Origin: Apostichopus japonicus
Taxonomy: Eukaryota; Echinodermata; Holothuroidea; Aspidochirotida; Stichopodidae
NCBI RefSeq assembly: GCF_037975245.1
Contig: NC_092575.1
Span: forward strand, 28,171,341 to 28,235,340
Direction of reading: 5' to 3'
DNA length: 64,000 nucleotides
The position numbers were made by a program, and so were the translations under genes. Positions 48,875 through 60,471 of the stretch are shown here, one piece after another. Numbering within the stretch: the first letter of the stretch is position 1; every line of letters starts with the position of its first letter. The notes beneath the pieces were generated by a model. It searched no databases. It was not told the origin of the DNA and was given only the letters and a program-made list of their open reading frames with translations.

Positions 48875-51800
48875 ATAGTGCAGGGTTCTGGAAATTTGAT
48901 TTTTTTCAGTTGATCTCTGAACCTCTTTACGTAAGTTGATGTATTTCACCCTCACCTCTCCCCCCCCGCCCCCTTCCCAAACAAAAACTACCTCTCAAAT
49001 GCTCCCATTCATTCTCTCTCTATCTGCAACAAGACTAGTGACTATTAATATATATGTTTATATGTTAATCTCTTACAAGTTAAACGTGGGGTTTGTTTCT
49101 AGATAAACAAATTTACAAGTTTTATTTTACCCCCTTAACTCTTACCCACTTATAATATTGACCCACCCTGTGGCTGATTGATATTACATTATTGGTGATG
49201 TCTTTAATTATACTTAATTCCTTAATGCAGGTTTATGTAAGTATTTGATAAGACTTTAATTAAATCTTGCTCCTTATGTATGCACTATGATTGATTCCAA
49301 TGGAAACCTTTATATGTACTTGATGTCTGAGTCACATTGTGCATATAGAAGTATGTGCAAATGTAATGGATTGAAAACAAATCGTCAACAAGTGATTAAT
49401 ACACATAATGAATTGCTTTTATTGGTGTCTTTCCAACTCAATACTGTTCGCTACACCTGCCCCTCACCCTCCTGTCCTTCCCTCCACAAACCTCAACCCA
49501 TCTTCTCTGATTACATGGACCCTCTCTAACCCACCTAGAAACATTCATACATTTGATTATTTACTGCACATATCACTCCCTCGGTTTTCTTAACCCCCCC
49601 TTCCCCCACCCCATTCCACTTTCGAACGTTCACATTAAGTGTACATAATGTTCTAATAGAAACTGCATCAAAATATGTTCTGCGTATAGTCAGTTTGTTG
49701 GGCATTGATAAATGCTTACTGAACGTTTCAAAATAAGTTGCAACGAAAGACCATAGCGATGTCTCGATTGTTGAATTCCCCCTCTACGCTACCCTACAAC
49801 ACCTTATCCCCCACCCATTTTTACCCTCCATAATGAATTGGCCGATAGCTGGGTATGAAGACTAAATCTTGCTTTACTTCTCAATGTATGTATTGGTCGC
49901 TAGCCTGAGTAGTGAGTTGATACCTAAACGTCCAAGTTCCAGCAGGTCTGGGAACGTATGGCTAATCCTTGGTAAATTAACAGAACTAGAATAACTTGAA
50001 GACCACGTATACTAATGTTAGGTTCAAATAATATATGAAGAGGCATAGTCGCGATAGGCCAATAAGCTACTAGTATAAAGAATGACACTACTACTAATAG
50101 TAAATAGTAAATAATAGAAATATGTTATGCGTGATGAACGGCGTTATAAACACATCTTAAGTTAATTAACTCCTTGACCTCATTCCTTCTTCGTCTTTCT
50201 TTGTTAGTAGATATCTTTTACTAGTAACGAGATTAATCTGGTTGCTATACTATTTGTGATTTGTTTAGCTGATTCTGGTATATCTGCTTAATTGGCTAAT
50301 TCGCTTAAAATTGTGTTATCCCTCCCAACCACTGTTTGTGGAATGTAATTATACGTGTAACCGTAAACATTATTATAAGTGAATTACATCTGAAGATGAG
50401 GAACACACGGCAAAACAGATGGGTGTGCACGTGAATAGTTCTACTGCTTTTAGTCACGTTGCAAAGCAACGAGAGCTATATATGGTAAAGGGTTGCCGAA
50501 GGAGCGAAGTTCTTTAACTAGTCCGCTCCCCTCCTCTCCTCATTCCTTCTCGCAAAAAGTCAAATGAAGCTAATATTGAAATACTGAATAGTGATTTAAT
50601 GACCTAATGTATTAATTATTGTTCTTATCATCTAACAACTTCCACGATATGCCAGGTACCCTCATACATCAATGTTAATCCCCCTCACCACCCCTCCCCC
50701 TTCCAACCCCCCTCTCTCTCAGGCCCAGTTGTCTTGAGCTTGATCTGTATTTTTTCTTCAAAAGTTGATAGGAAGACAGATGTATATGACACATGACCCC
50801 CCCCCCCCACCGTGTCTGACCGTACGTGGTACATATATAGAAGCAACGACACCTGTAGTATCCTGTAGCTGTCCAAGCTATGACAAGAGTATAAAGCTGA
50901 CATTAATGAGAGAGGTCATGCAGTCAATCCTCATTAGACAGTAAAGTACTGAGTGAGATTATCTTTCAACTGGAAATGGTCCATCGTTATCTCGATTTTC
51001 ACCGTGCCAAAACTAACCGAACGCTTCAATCTTCTTCTGTCTCTAAACGCGCTTCCGCCCCCAACACAGCATTAATGAAATGAGTATATTGGTTCGTGTT
51101 GCATACATTATGTAGGCCTACAATGGAACCGCCATAAACATGGTATTCCACACAAACAGCCCACCTCCCCAATCAACAATAGATCAAAATGATTGGCTAT
51201 GTTAGTCTTAAGGCTATCAACCCTCCTGATCTTTCGTCCTTCCCATTGTGCTTCTGTTTGTAATTAGTTTCAATATTTTATCAGGTTGTTACAGTTTACA
51301 ATCTCTTTAGTCTTGAAATTATCTCAAGTTAAATCCCGCCGTATCGTTCGTTCTATCTAAGTTATACAAGTAGCCTACAACATCACATTTCCTCCTAGTC
51401 TTACTTATATAGTCATAAATGTACGTATATGTGGGAAAGACACTGATTTGACGGATTTTTTTTTAACTACAGATGGAGAAACACGTGAATACGCCACGGT
51501 TGCTTCAAAATCACATTTCAACCAGCAGGGAATCACCAGAGCACTTAGCAGTTCCAAAGAGTTTAGGCTTGAGAAATAATCGGAACTAGAGCACAGAGAT
51601 TAGTACATGACCCCTCCCTTCACCCCCAAATAAGTGACCGCCCCCCCCCCCCTCATCCACCGAACTTTCCCCTCCCATTACATTGGTATGTACCCAAATG
51701 TGCATGACGTCCTCCCGATCATCTTGGATATATCACTGTGTGGTTTGTCTTTTCCACCGACCTTTCCCCTCCCCATTAAATTTTGTTTTATTTATTTCCA

Positions 51801-53829
51801 AGGGCCCTGCTTCCATCTGAGTCACATTTTGCTTGTGTTTTGTCAAGTTGTTTCAGTCTTCTGTACAGATGCATTGTTATTATGAACGTCCAAAACTAAG
51901 AAATCACGATATGTCACAACAAACAATACGGCTGAAACTTACTTGAATATAAGCCAAATTGTTCTTTGGATCACTCTTTTATTCTCTCCAATTATAGCTG
52001 GACGAACAACTATAGTAACAATCTAATTGGATTTAGGCCAAGATTGTGTTTTATTCTCACAAAGGCTCTCAGTTCCTTTAGAAACCCTTTCACAATACAA
52101 ATCGACAAAAAAATTCAATTGCATTGCAAGTTGCAACAATACTTTGAATTCCGAATTTCTTCTCTCTCTTTGTTACGAATTGAGTTATTTAGCTGGGTCG
52201 ATTCGCAATATCGATGACATAGGTCCCTAGCAACGGGATACCCTACTGTGTTTATTTGAGTATACACATGCGTAGCCTAAGCTGTCCAATTAGTGGGTAG
52301 CATACTAAAGTAAGTTGTTGCTTACTAAGACAAATTGTAAAGTTGATTCAAGGAGGACTTATCACACCATTCGATCCCCGTTAACCAAACACTAGTTCAC
52401 TATTTAATCGCTTTACGGGATAATACGAGTTAAAAGTGGAATTTGGACTTTCGGAAATGTCCTTATTGTAAGAAAGACACATATAAAGTTCAAAAAATTC
52501 CATGGATGTCAACAAATTGGAAAATCATCGTTAAATTATACAAGTTTTCATTGTGTCGCCGTGACTTGTTATATTCATTTTGGACGGCGGTTTTCACGTT
52601 TTCAGTTAACTGTTTTTTGTTGTATCGCAGTAACGGCTTGGACATCACAGAGGTAAGACATCACAAATATGTTATATAGGCCTATGTGATATTTTATGCG
52701 AGTTTTGTCATCACTTTATCTGAAAATAAAGAGCACATTGGAATGTCATTTAACCTTGGTAGCGCAAGAGGAGAGTTATCATAATTATGATATATATGAA
52801 TAGTTACCATAGCAACTTTTACTCCATATTGTGTGGTCAATGTACTAATTCAGATAAATAAAGGTACTGCGGGGTAGATTGAAACAACCACATGCAGTGA
52901 GGTCGTGATTCTGGCTTATAGCTTACATACCAAAAACAATCGCGCCCACCGAAGAAAAAACATCTCAAGGGGTGAACGCAATATGTTTTTCTATAAATAA
53001 AAAAGCATTTGGAAATTGTTGGGAGTTGGAATTCTGGTTGTCTTAAGGTCTACAGTTGTTTAGCTTTTGCGCTTTTAGGTTGTTACTTTGTTAATCGTCA
53101 TACATCTAGCATTTCAACCAGACAATGCCCTTCATATCAACACCATATATTACGGCGAATCTCTTTGAAAGATTTCACAACTTTAATCCACTGCCTATCA
53201 TATTGTCTGAATTTTGTAAACTGGTCGAAAATAGTTAGTTATCAGAATTTTACTGCGTACAGGTTGAATTTAATTCTGCTATAGGGAAATACAGATTGGC
53301 ATTCTTTAGAGAAATAGTACGTTGGATTTAAGATAGCAGACCAACCGGCGCTTCAAAGTGGATTTACTGATGGGATTTTAATGCGGTCTATTTTTACGGC
53401 TTGTTTGCTACACGTATTTGTTAATTGTTAAGAAGGATTTCCAACAATAGTTGAAAATCTCTGTGTTTATGCTGTTGATCTTATGTACCAACACTTATCA
53501 TTTAACAGATTGTTGAGAGGTTAACTCTGTGTTTAATCTACGACCACCGCCAAGGAGGCCTTAAAGAGCCATCGACCAATCAGTGTTCGAGTTTGCTGTA
53601 GTCTGCCTGAATTTACAACGTATGTTATGGAACTCTGCAAATCATCATGAAAATTCTTTCTCGTGGAACAGTTTGAGACTTTTCTTGAAGGATATTACTT
53701 TCTGCCTAAATACAAGGTACATTAAATATAACATAAGTTTCCGCACGCAAACGTTTTTATAAGGATGCAATTAAACTTCATAATTTAGCAAAGACTATTA
53801 CTTGAGTTAAGTTATCTCAAGAAAGCAAG
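47172..53829. other. Intergenic region upstream of ANKUB1
   Basis: AT-rich DNA with an AT microsatellite (48837-48872), several C-rich patches (48958, 49590, 50690, 50795, 51640) and a hairpin-forming CGTTGCAAAGCAACG near 50459. No reading frame shows recognisable similarity. The last several hundred bases should include the ANKUB1 promoter and 5' untranslated region; no clear core promoter element was found. Confidence 0.65.
48837..48872. repeat. AT microsatellite
   Basis: A pure AT dinucleotide run. Confidence 0.95.
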
Positions 53830-55740
53830 ATGCGCATTGCTGTGTCTCATAACAAGACACGTGAGAACTTCGAGGTAGAGTCTTCAGATTCCATCGGCTC
53901 CGTGAAGGAGAGAGTTCTGGACGCGTTCCAAATTGATACCAGGAATGGAGGAGGGGACCGAAAGTACGTGGTCCTATCTTACCAAGGAGCTGATCTAGAT
54001 GATGAATGGATCCTCGGGGACATTGGTATTCAAGCAGGGATAACACTTAGATGTGGATTCCGTGAGGAAGTAACGCCTAAGTTATACGCTTACTGCGCCT
54101 ACAACGACGAAACTGTGGAGATATTAGAGGAAATCGACTTGAGCAAGCATACTGTTGCCAATTTACGCACAATGATTACCAGGCGAACTGGACTACCTGT
54201 TACAACATTTCGTGTGATTACGAAAGACAAAAGGGAAATGTTTGACGATAACCTTCTTGACAAATATGATATCGAATTGCAAGATACTGTCCGCGTAGAA
54301 ACGTGGGACGGTTGGAATGAATTTTTAAAGGCCGCCATGATTGGTCAAACGGCTCAGGTTATGTACCATATGAGTCAAGAGGATAGCATTAACAAATTTC
54401 AAGCGAGAGTTGCTCTATTCATAGCGGCTCATCACGGTCACATGGACTTGGCTAGCTCTATATTAAGGTTAGGGGTGAGATCAGACGAAGCGGTGGGTGA
54501 CCATCCCATTAGAGAATGGTGTCAAAGTTCACACGTTGATGCTTACAGGACTCCCGTACACGAAGGAGCTGAACACGGCCAGCTTAGCATTTTGAGAATA
54601 TTCGTATTCAATAATATTTGTTGTGTCACGTGTAAAGATGGTAACGGTTTAACCGGTCTCAATGTCGCATTAAGAAAACAGCAGAGGGAAGTGGCACTCT
54701 ATCTCTTGACCAAACAGTGGTCAAACGTCCAGTTTAGCGCCCTCAGTTTGCCATTGACTATTTACTCACAAATCCGTAAGTGGTGCGACAAGGCGAAAGA
54801 GAAAGTCTTGTTGATTTATGGACCCTCAAGATCGACTATAAAAGAGAAAAAAGTGACACGCAAAAATGGGGCAAGAGCTGGCCAAACTGTTCACGTGGAC
54901 GGTTATACCGATAGCATGATGAACTCTAACCCTAAATCGCGTTTAGTTGATCACCGTTGTCGGAGTTTTAGTTCCCCTGACTTTAGGTTGCCGCGAATAA
55001 CTGGCGCTAGAACACCGGCACTTGTTATTAAATATCGAGACCGCTATTACGCACAGTTTGAAGACGAAGACGAGAAGTGCTCAGAATTGGAAGTTGGTAT
55101 TCCTGAAATTAGACCACGTAGTAGAAGTCTTTTCCAAAGTAGTGCCTTACCGCAAATATCAACTCGTCGGACAACGTTAGCGGTTTCCAATCAAAATATC
55201 GCCAATCGCGATATGAACAATTTATTTTCCGATTGCGGTGAATCGGTTTCTAATATCAAAACTCATAAAACCTCCTACATTCAAACTGCTGGAACAGGAC
55301 GGAATATGTTTCGCGATAGCGATGTCCAATATATCGGAAAGAAAACCGCGATGCCAATCACTAAATCGGCAGAATCTGTCATGAAAGCTGAAAAAGACCG
55401 ATTTCGAAGGAACCGAGTAGCTAGCATGGAGAGCGCAATATCTTTACCAGCCAGCAGTATTGATAATTCTCCAAGCAGACCGTTTTTCTATGCCAATACA
55501 GTAGCTGACAATGTTCCACGTAGAACGATACATGCATATGAGAAACTCAGCGGCCAAACCACGTGGGAAAGAGCTATAGACTCCTTAACAGTCGCTTCTG
55601 CTTTTAAAGACAAACCCTGGTTACATCAAGTCCAGTTAGCAATGGACTTTAGTAAAAACAATGTCAGGAAAATGACCACCAAAACTGGTCGTAAACAATT
55701 AAATAAAAGAAAGTCAAAAGCATTATCGGTAGAGTCATAA
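53830..55740 (+). CDS. ANKUB1: ANKUB1 homologue, ubiquitin-like and ankyrin-repeat protein, 636 aa
   Basis: A single uninterrupted frame. Residues 1-78 are a ubiquitin-like domain starting MRIAVSHNKT, and 84-158 look like a second one. The family block VETWDGWNEFLKAAMIGQ spans 156-173. Ankyrin-like repeats lie at about 193-217, 240-262 and 271-295. The VDGYTDS motif is at 356-362, and the conserved C-terminal block TTWERAIDSL to KDKPWLHQ is at 577-603. These match human ANKUB1 in the same order; human is shorter, about 540 residues by memory, the extra length being in the Ser/Arg-rich middle (about 365-555). The start has A at -3. Biochemical function is not established; a scaffold or ubiquitin-pathway role is only suggested by its domains. 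The coding region lacks introns, unlike the multi-exon vertebrate gene as I recall it. It is convergent with the membrane-protein gene downstream. Confidence 0.95.
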   Translation: MRIAVSHNKTRENFEVESSDSIGSVKERVLDAFQIDTRNGGGDRKYVVLSYQGADLDDEWILGDIGIQAGITLRCGFREEVTPKLYAYCAYNDETVEILEEIDLSKHTVANLRTMITRRTGLPVTTFRVITKDKREMFDDNLLDKYDIELQDTVRVETWDGWNEFLKAAMIGQTAQVMYHMSQEDSINKFQARVALFIAAHHGHMDLASSILRLGVRSDEAVGDHPIREWCQSSHVDAYRTPVHEGAEHGQLSILRIFVFNNICCVTCKDGNGLTGLNVALRKQQREVALYLLTKQWSNVQFSALSLPLTIYSQIRKWCDKAKEKVLLIYGPSRSTIKEKKVTRKNGARAGQTVHVDGYTDSMMNSNPKSRLVDHRCRSFSSPDFRLPRITGARTPALVIKYRDRYYAQFEDEDEKCSELEVGIPEIRPRSRSLFQSSALPQISTRRTTLAVSNQNIANRDMNNLFSDCGESVSNIKTHKTSYIQTAGTGRNMFRDSDVQYIGKKTAMPITKSAESVMKAEKDRFRRNRVASMESAISLPASSIDNSPSRPFFYANTVADNVPRRTIHAYEKLSGQTTWERAIDSLTVASAFKDKPWLHQVQLAMDFSKNNVRKMTTKTGRKQLNKRKSKALSVES

Positions 55741-56233
55741 CAATTGCGACGTTCGTTAGTGTTCGTATCACGAGAAATTAGGTAATAATAATAATTATAG
55801 ATGCTTGATAACGTTTCTGGTGTATTATCAAACACGTATTGTGTACATGTCTAGGCCACGAATGTCTCTTCGTCTGTACTTAGCAACTCCATAATCCATG
55901 CGTGACGAATAATAATAATAATAGAAGACTCATTTTTATGGGCTAACCAGCATGTCGCCAAAGTTAGATGTGACTTTATGCTAAAAAAGGGATATATATA
56001 TATAACCACTTTGTAAAAGGTATATAGGTGCGACACAAAGTACGTTTGCTACAACAGCAAGAACTAAACTAACAAATATATAATTATTCACCATAATGAA
56101 GTAATATTAAGACGGTAAAATATTGAGCAAAGTAAAATTAAGGTATTTGAAGGTATTTGAAGAAGAAAATATAATTAGAAGATGAAGACAAGTATCACTG
56201 AAAATTTTAGGACGCATCATAAAAACAAAAAGA

Positions 56234-56297
56234 AGTTGCCTATAGTTACAAGTTGCCTTTAGTTACAAGTTGCCTTTAGTTACAAGTTGCCTATATA
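56234..56297 (+). repeat. 17-bp tandem repeat, four copies
   Basis: Four copies of AGTTGCCTTTAGTTACA or its TATAG variant follow one another just before the AATAAA at 56303. Confidence 0.85.
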
Positions 56298-56349
56298 GTG
56301 ACAATAAAGAATAGGAAAATATGGTGAGACGGGTGCATGAGTTCGAAGT

Positions 56350-56500
56350 CAGTGGCGTCCAAACGATTTCCAAGTGGAGGGGGGGGGGGCGCATCTCAAA
56401 TTTCCCCGACTGATTTATTTAGGGGCATGAACCTTAATGCACGGGCTAAAGGCGGATCCAATTTCCGGCAAAGTTTTAAAATACCCCCCCCCCCCGAAAG
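56350..56500 (+). mobile_element. CAGTGGCG-ended repeat fragment
   Basis: It starts CAGTGGCGTCC and is followed by a long G tract and later a C tract, as at 3033. No matching inverted end is nearby. It is probably a truncated copy of a dispersed family; the right limit is uncertain. Confidence 0.3.
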
Positions 56501-56995
56501 TTCAGACGTCAAATTGTGCATTCTGTATATTAAGACTATAACTTAGGTCTATAAATAAATCTAAACGCAAGGTTGTGCTAGTAAATATACTTTTGATTTG
56601 AAAATCCCCGAACTGAACGATTTCTCCCATGCACCGGTCTGAATCATTGAATATTCATGTGGCGTTGGTATTTCTCCCGATATGTTAGCATGCCACAAGT
56701 TGCTCAATGTTTTTAAATCATTCACAGAGATTGATCAGATGATTGTGAGATATATTGAAGTGCAATTTTGATATAGTGACTGTATAGTTGTATAGCTTGT
56801 TGAAGTATGTGTATCAATGATCGTTACGTAACATTCTAGCGTAGTTGGGGGCAATGTTGATGACCTTCAATTAACGTCACATTTAATGCTCTAATCAAAG
56901 TGTAGACACATTCATGTATAATTAATATATTAAGAGGTGATGATTAGATGGTTAATGTGCAAGATATTGTGAACGTATTGATTGATATTTTATTG

Positions 56996-56998
<3 letters not shown>

Positions 56999-57049
<51 letters not shown>
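56999..57049. repeat. AT microsatellite
   Basis: About 25 uninterrupted AT dinucleotides. Confidence 0.95.
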
Positions 57050-57050
<1 letters not shown>

Positions 57051-57528
57051 ACCTTTAATTGATTTATTCAATTTAGGCTTTTGATCTTTCAATTTAAAAG
57101 AGAGATATTTGAGTTGTATAGCCTGCAAGTTATGCTACCTCTTATACTTTATTAATTAATTAATATATCTTGTATATTTTTTTGATTATATTTGTTATCT
57201 TGCCGATGATATTGTCATGTTAAGATCGGGGTAAATTATCAAGGTTGCTTACAGATTTTTAGATCAAAATCTGGTAAAGATGAAGTTAGATTATAAATCA
57301 ATACATATAGATGGTTAATAGTAAATGTATTACTTTGACGTTATATCCATAGTATTTCAGACATGAAAAACTATGAGATGTTAATTTGAATACAACACGA
57401 TAGCTCGTGAGTAACTGTTTTCTGTTTTTTTTTTTACACTCTATTGACTGTGTATTTTGAAGTCAAACTAACTGAGAGATGCTAAGATTTCTTATCGCTA
57501 CATTTTATAAAACGGGGTGTTATATAAT

Positions 57529-57547
57529 GGGATGGGGTGGGATGGGG
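57529..57547 (+). other. G-quadruplex motif
   Basis: Four G runs, GGG-AT-GGGG-T-GGG-AT-GGGG, with loops of one or two bases. Such a sequence is predicted to fold into a stable quadruplex. Confidence 0.7.
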
Positions 57548-58353
57548 TAGGTAGTGGTAACATCGGCAGGGAAGAACTGGTAGATAAAAGCTGAACACTA
57601 GGCATCACTAGAGGAGGTGTTTATCCACAGGTGTTATACATAATTTTCAACTTGATAGATCCCCCTTAACTACGTTTAAGTGGTCCTTCAAACTCTGAAC
57701 CAGTCTCATATTCAAACCCCTAAGATCCTTCAAACTCTGAACTATAATCTCATCGTCAAACCCTGCGGTCCTTCAGACGCTGAACTAGTTTTCTGATTTT
57801 ACTAACTGCGCTCTTTAAGTTAATCCTTAGAATATATACCTTTTGGCGGCTTTGAGTTACATGTATAAACATATCCTATAGAGTTTTCTATGCCCTTTGT
57901 ACATGATTGCAATGGATATAGAATAGTTCGGGGGTTTATGCATTGGGCAATATCGACCGCTACCCAGTGGAGTTCTTCTGGAGACAAACACATTATCCTA
58001 TAACTGAACATACGGAGAAGTGAACTATTTGCATCGCGACATTATTCGGCCTGGTCACTGTAGAAATTACGGGTAAGCATCAAATAGAGGGCGAACTTTA
58101 CATTTAAAACCTCTTGGGTTTGTACCGCATTGACTAAAATTCAAATGTTGTGTCATGCAACAACAAATGTTTGTTTTGAACATGATTACCAAAAACAAAC
58201 TTTACTTTCATTTTAGGAGAGAAATAAGTGCACCGTATTAATGGTTTGGTAATTGATTACATGGCCTAAGTGTCGTAAATAGTTGTATTCACAGGAATCG
58301 GTTCGCTGGATTGGAATCAATTAGGTAGACAGCAGTGTCAGTAGGGCGTCCTT

Positions 58354-58371
58354 GGGGTGGGTGGGGTGGGG
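58354..58371 (+). other. Strong G-quadruplex motif
   Basis: GGGG-T-GGG-T-GGGG-T-GGGG with single-base loops, the most stable class of predicted quadruplex. Confidence 0.75.
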
Positions 58372-59559
58372 TGGCTTATACCCTGCAGGGTGTCCAATTA
58401 TCCATGAATATTACCTATACTAAAGTCAGTGAGTGTAAAGTACTTGTCTAAGACCAATGCACATCAAACTTGCTAGGTCTATGCCTGTGCTGTAGTGTCT
58501 CCGTTACTTATTACGTCATAGGATCAAAGGTCAGAGTTCATATAGTAAAGTATCTTATCGTGTAACATCAAAGGAGGTCAATGAGTTCAAAATCGGCAAG
58601 CATATACCTAGGAATGGGTCGTATTCGTTCCTCAGTAAGTGAGTGAGTGAACGGTCAAATGTCATACAACTAAAATTTGGATGTGAGCTGCAATTTAATT
58701 AATCGACTGCTTAACATTGTTTAAAGTGAGATAAATAACAAGTACATACTGTGTAACTGTTCTTGTCGGCTATAGAGAGGAGGGGGTCCTATATTAAGAA
58801 TGATGTTTCTTTAGAGTTAAGAAATGTCCGGATTTAACTACGAACAAATAATTTACAAGACTGAATATGATTAAACACGTTTAGGATTTTTATTTAGAAT
58901 ATAGGAAAGTGCATGTTTTATTTCCACTAAATATTCTTGACAAAACATTGAAGTGAAGCAGAAGTTGGAAACTGCAGATATGCCTACTTAAGTTTCTGTC
59001 ACAACTCTTCCAAACCCAAACAATCCACAATGACATAGATGAAAAGAAGAATTCGGAATATCATATAATTCTATGTAACTTCGACTCATTTTCGCATTGT
59101 ATGGCCTATCGTATGCATAGCCTACCATTCATCGTATAATACTACCATATATTGTAAGACAACAGTACCCTTTAAAACTGCTATGCACCGTATAATCCAT
59201 ACACCGTGATATAAGACACAACACCGTGTAATATATTGCCATACATGATGAGACTATACCATACACTGTACTACTAAAATACTACAATACACGGTAATGG
59301 TATTAACACCGCGTTTTACTACCACACAACAATTTTGGAAGAGCCTCTTCGTTATGTAATATTTAAACAAGAAAATATAACAGATGTTTTCAACTTTGCA
59401 ATAAACTTTCAGCACGATTTGCTCACGATAATGAAATTAAAACTATCCGTAAAATAAGAAAAGGCCAAATGTGACAGCTATCCAGGAAAAAATGTCAAAT
59501 TTGTAAAAACAAACAAATTTGACTGCTTATTGTAAATATCAAACGAAAAAGAAGATGAA

Positions 59560-59565
59560 TTTATT
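59560..59565 (-). terminator. Candidate poly(A) signal of the membrane-protein gene
   Basis: TTTATT on the plus strand gives AATAAA on the minus strand about 330 bases past the stop codon. Confidence 0.35.
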
Positions 59566-59897
59566 ATCACACAAACAAAATTTGTGACAATATTAAAATA
59601 CAAGTGTTTTAACGAGAGTAGGGTAGAATCGCAGACCAGTCCTAGGGTTCAATAGGGGGCTGCACGAAAAATGTTTGACATAGAATACTGTATTTCAAAT
59701 ATAATTAAGGAAAAATAAAGGCTGAAGAAAAGTTACCTGGCAACACCACTGAACCGGGTCTGACCTGGTTCGCGACGCTCTTGTGCAATAACCATCAGCT
59801 GATCCCTACAATATACTACGCTCCTATTGGTGATGTGTGCAGACTAAAATTGTTATCATTAAAGTCACCACTTCCCCACAATGCCGAACCCTATAAA

Positions 59898-60471
59898 CTA
59901 GTACCAGTTACTTAGAGTTGGATACAGTCTTGAATGCTGGAATTGGGGATGGTGCGGTCTCACTGAAGGCGGTGGTGGGAATGCCGGCCCAGTAGCATGA
60001 CTGAAGGTTGGGCTTCGCTCTTCATCAATGCGATTCAAGTATGCGACCGGTCGTCCGGGTAGGGTCATAGGTCGAGGACGGTCTCGACTAGCCAAGTACC
60101 TCGGTCTGTGAGGGTGGTGCACACCAGGTTGTAGACCGTAGCTTTGTATCGGTATCTGCTGGCCTAGGGAAGGATAAAGTGGGGCAGTTGGTCTCGCTCT
60201 CGTCTCCACTCGGATACCTGCACGAATGGCGTCTGACTGGTGTCTTGTTTGAGGGACTGGTACCGTGGGTGGAGGTCGATTGGGTGGGTGCACTGGTGAA
60301 CTAGAGGGATATCTTCCGCCACTTAGAAGAAGATTAGAACTGGTCTCTGACGGAGTGCCGATGACCGAGGCAGTACCCGAAGATGGGTTTGAATAGACAC
60401 TCACGAATCTTGTCTCTTTACCATCCATATGGATCGCTTTAGAAGCAGAAGACCGAACCTCTTGTCGAAGT
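59898..60471 (-). CDS. Membrane-protein gene exon 3 (cytosolic tail)
   Basis: It encodes residues from LRQEVRSSASKAI to the TAG after LSNWY. Composition is Pro/Arg/Ser-rich with low-complexity character, so it is likely disordered. The acceptor is GTATTCCAG. Confidence 0.8.

Larger units (their letters stand above)
55741..59897. other. Convergent intergenic region between ANKUB1 and the membrane-protein gene
   Basis: It holds a possible ANKUB1 poly(A) signal (AATAAA at 56303), a four-copy 17-bp repeat, a CAGTGGCG-ended repeat fragment, a long AT microsatellite, and two G-quadruplex motifs. No protein-coding gene was recognised. Confidence 0.7.

Noticed and set aside
50440-50480. Hairpin CGTTGCAAAGCAACG as a possible structured RNA
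   Set aside because: A single short stem in AT-rich intergenic DNA, with no second element or gene context to support a function.
52443-52679. 78-codon frame with a hydrophobic stretch upstream of ANKUB1
   Set aside because: No family resemblance, and it is not linked by plausible splice phase to the ANKUB1 frame.
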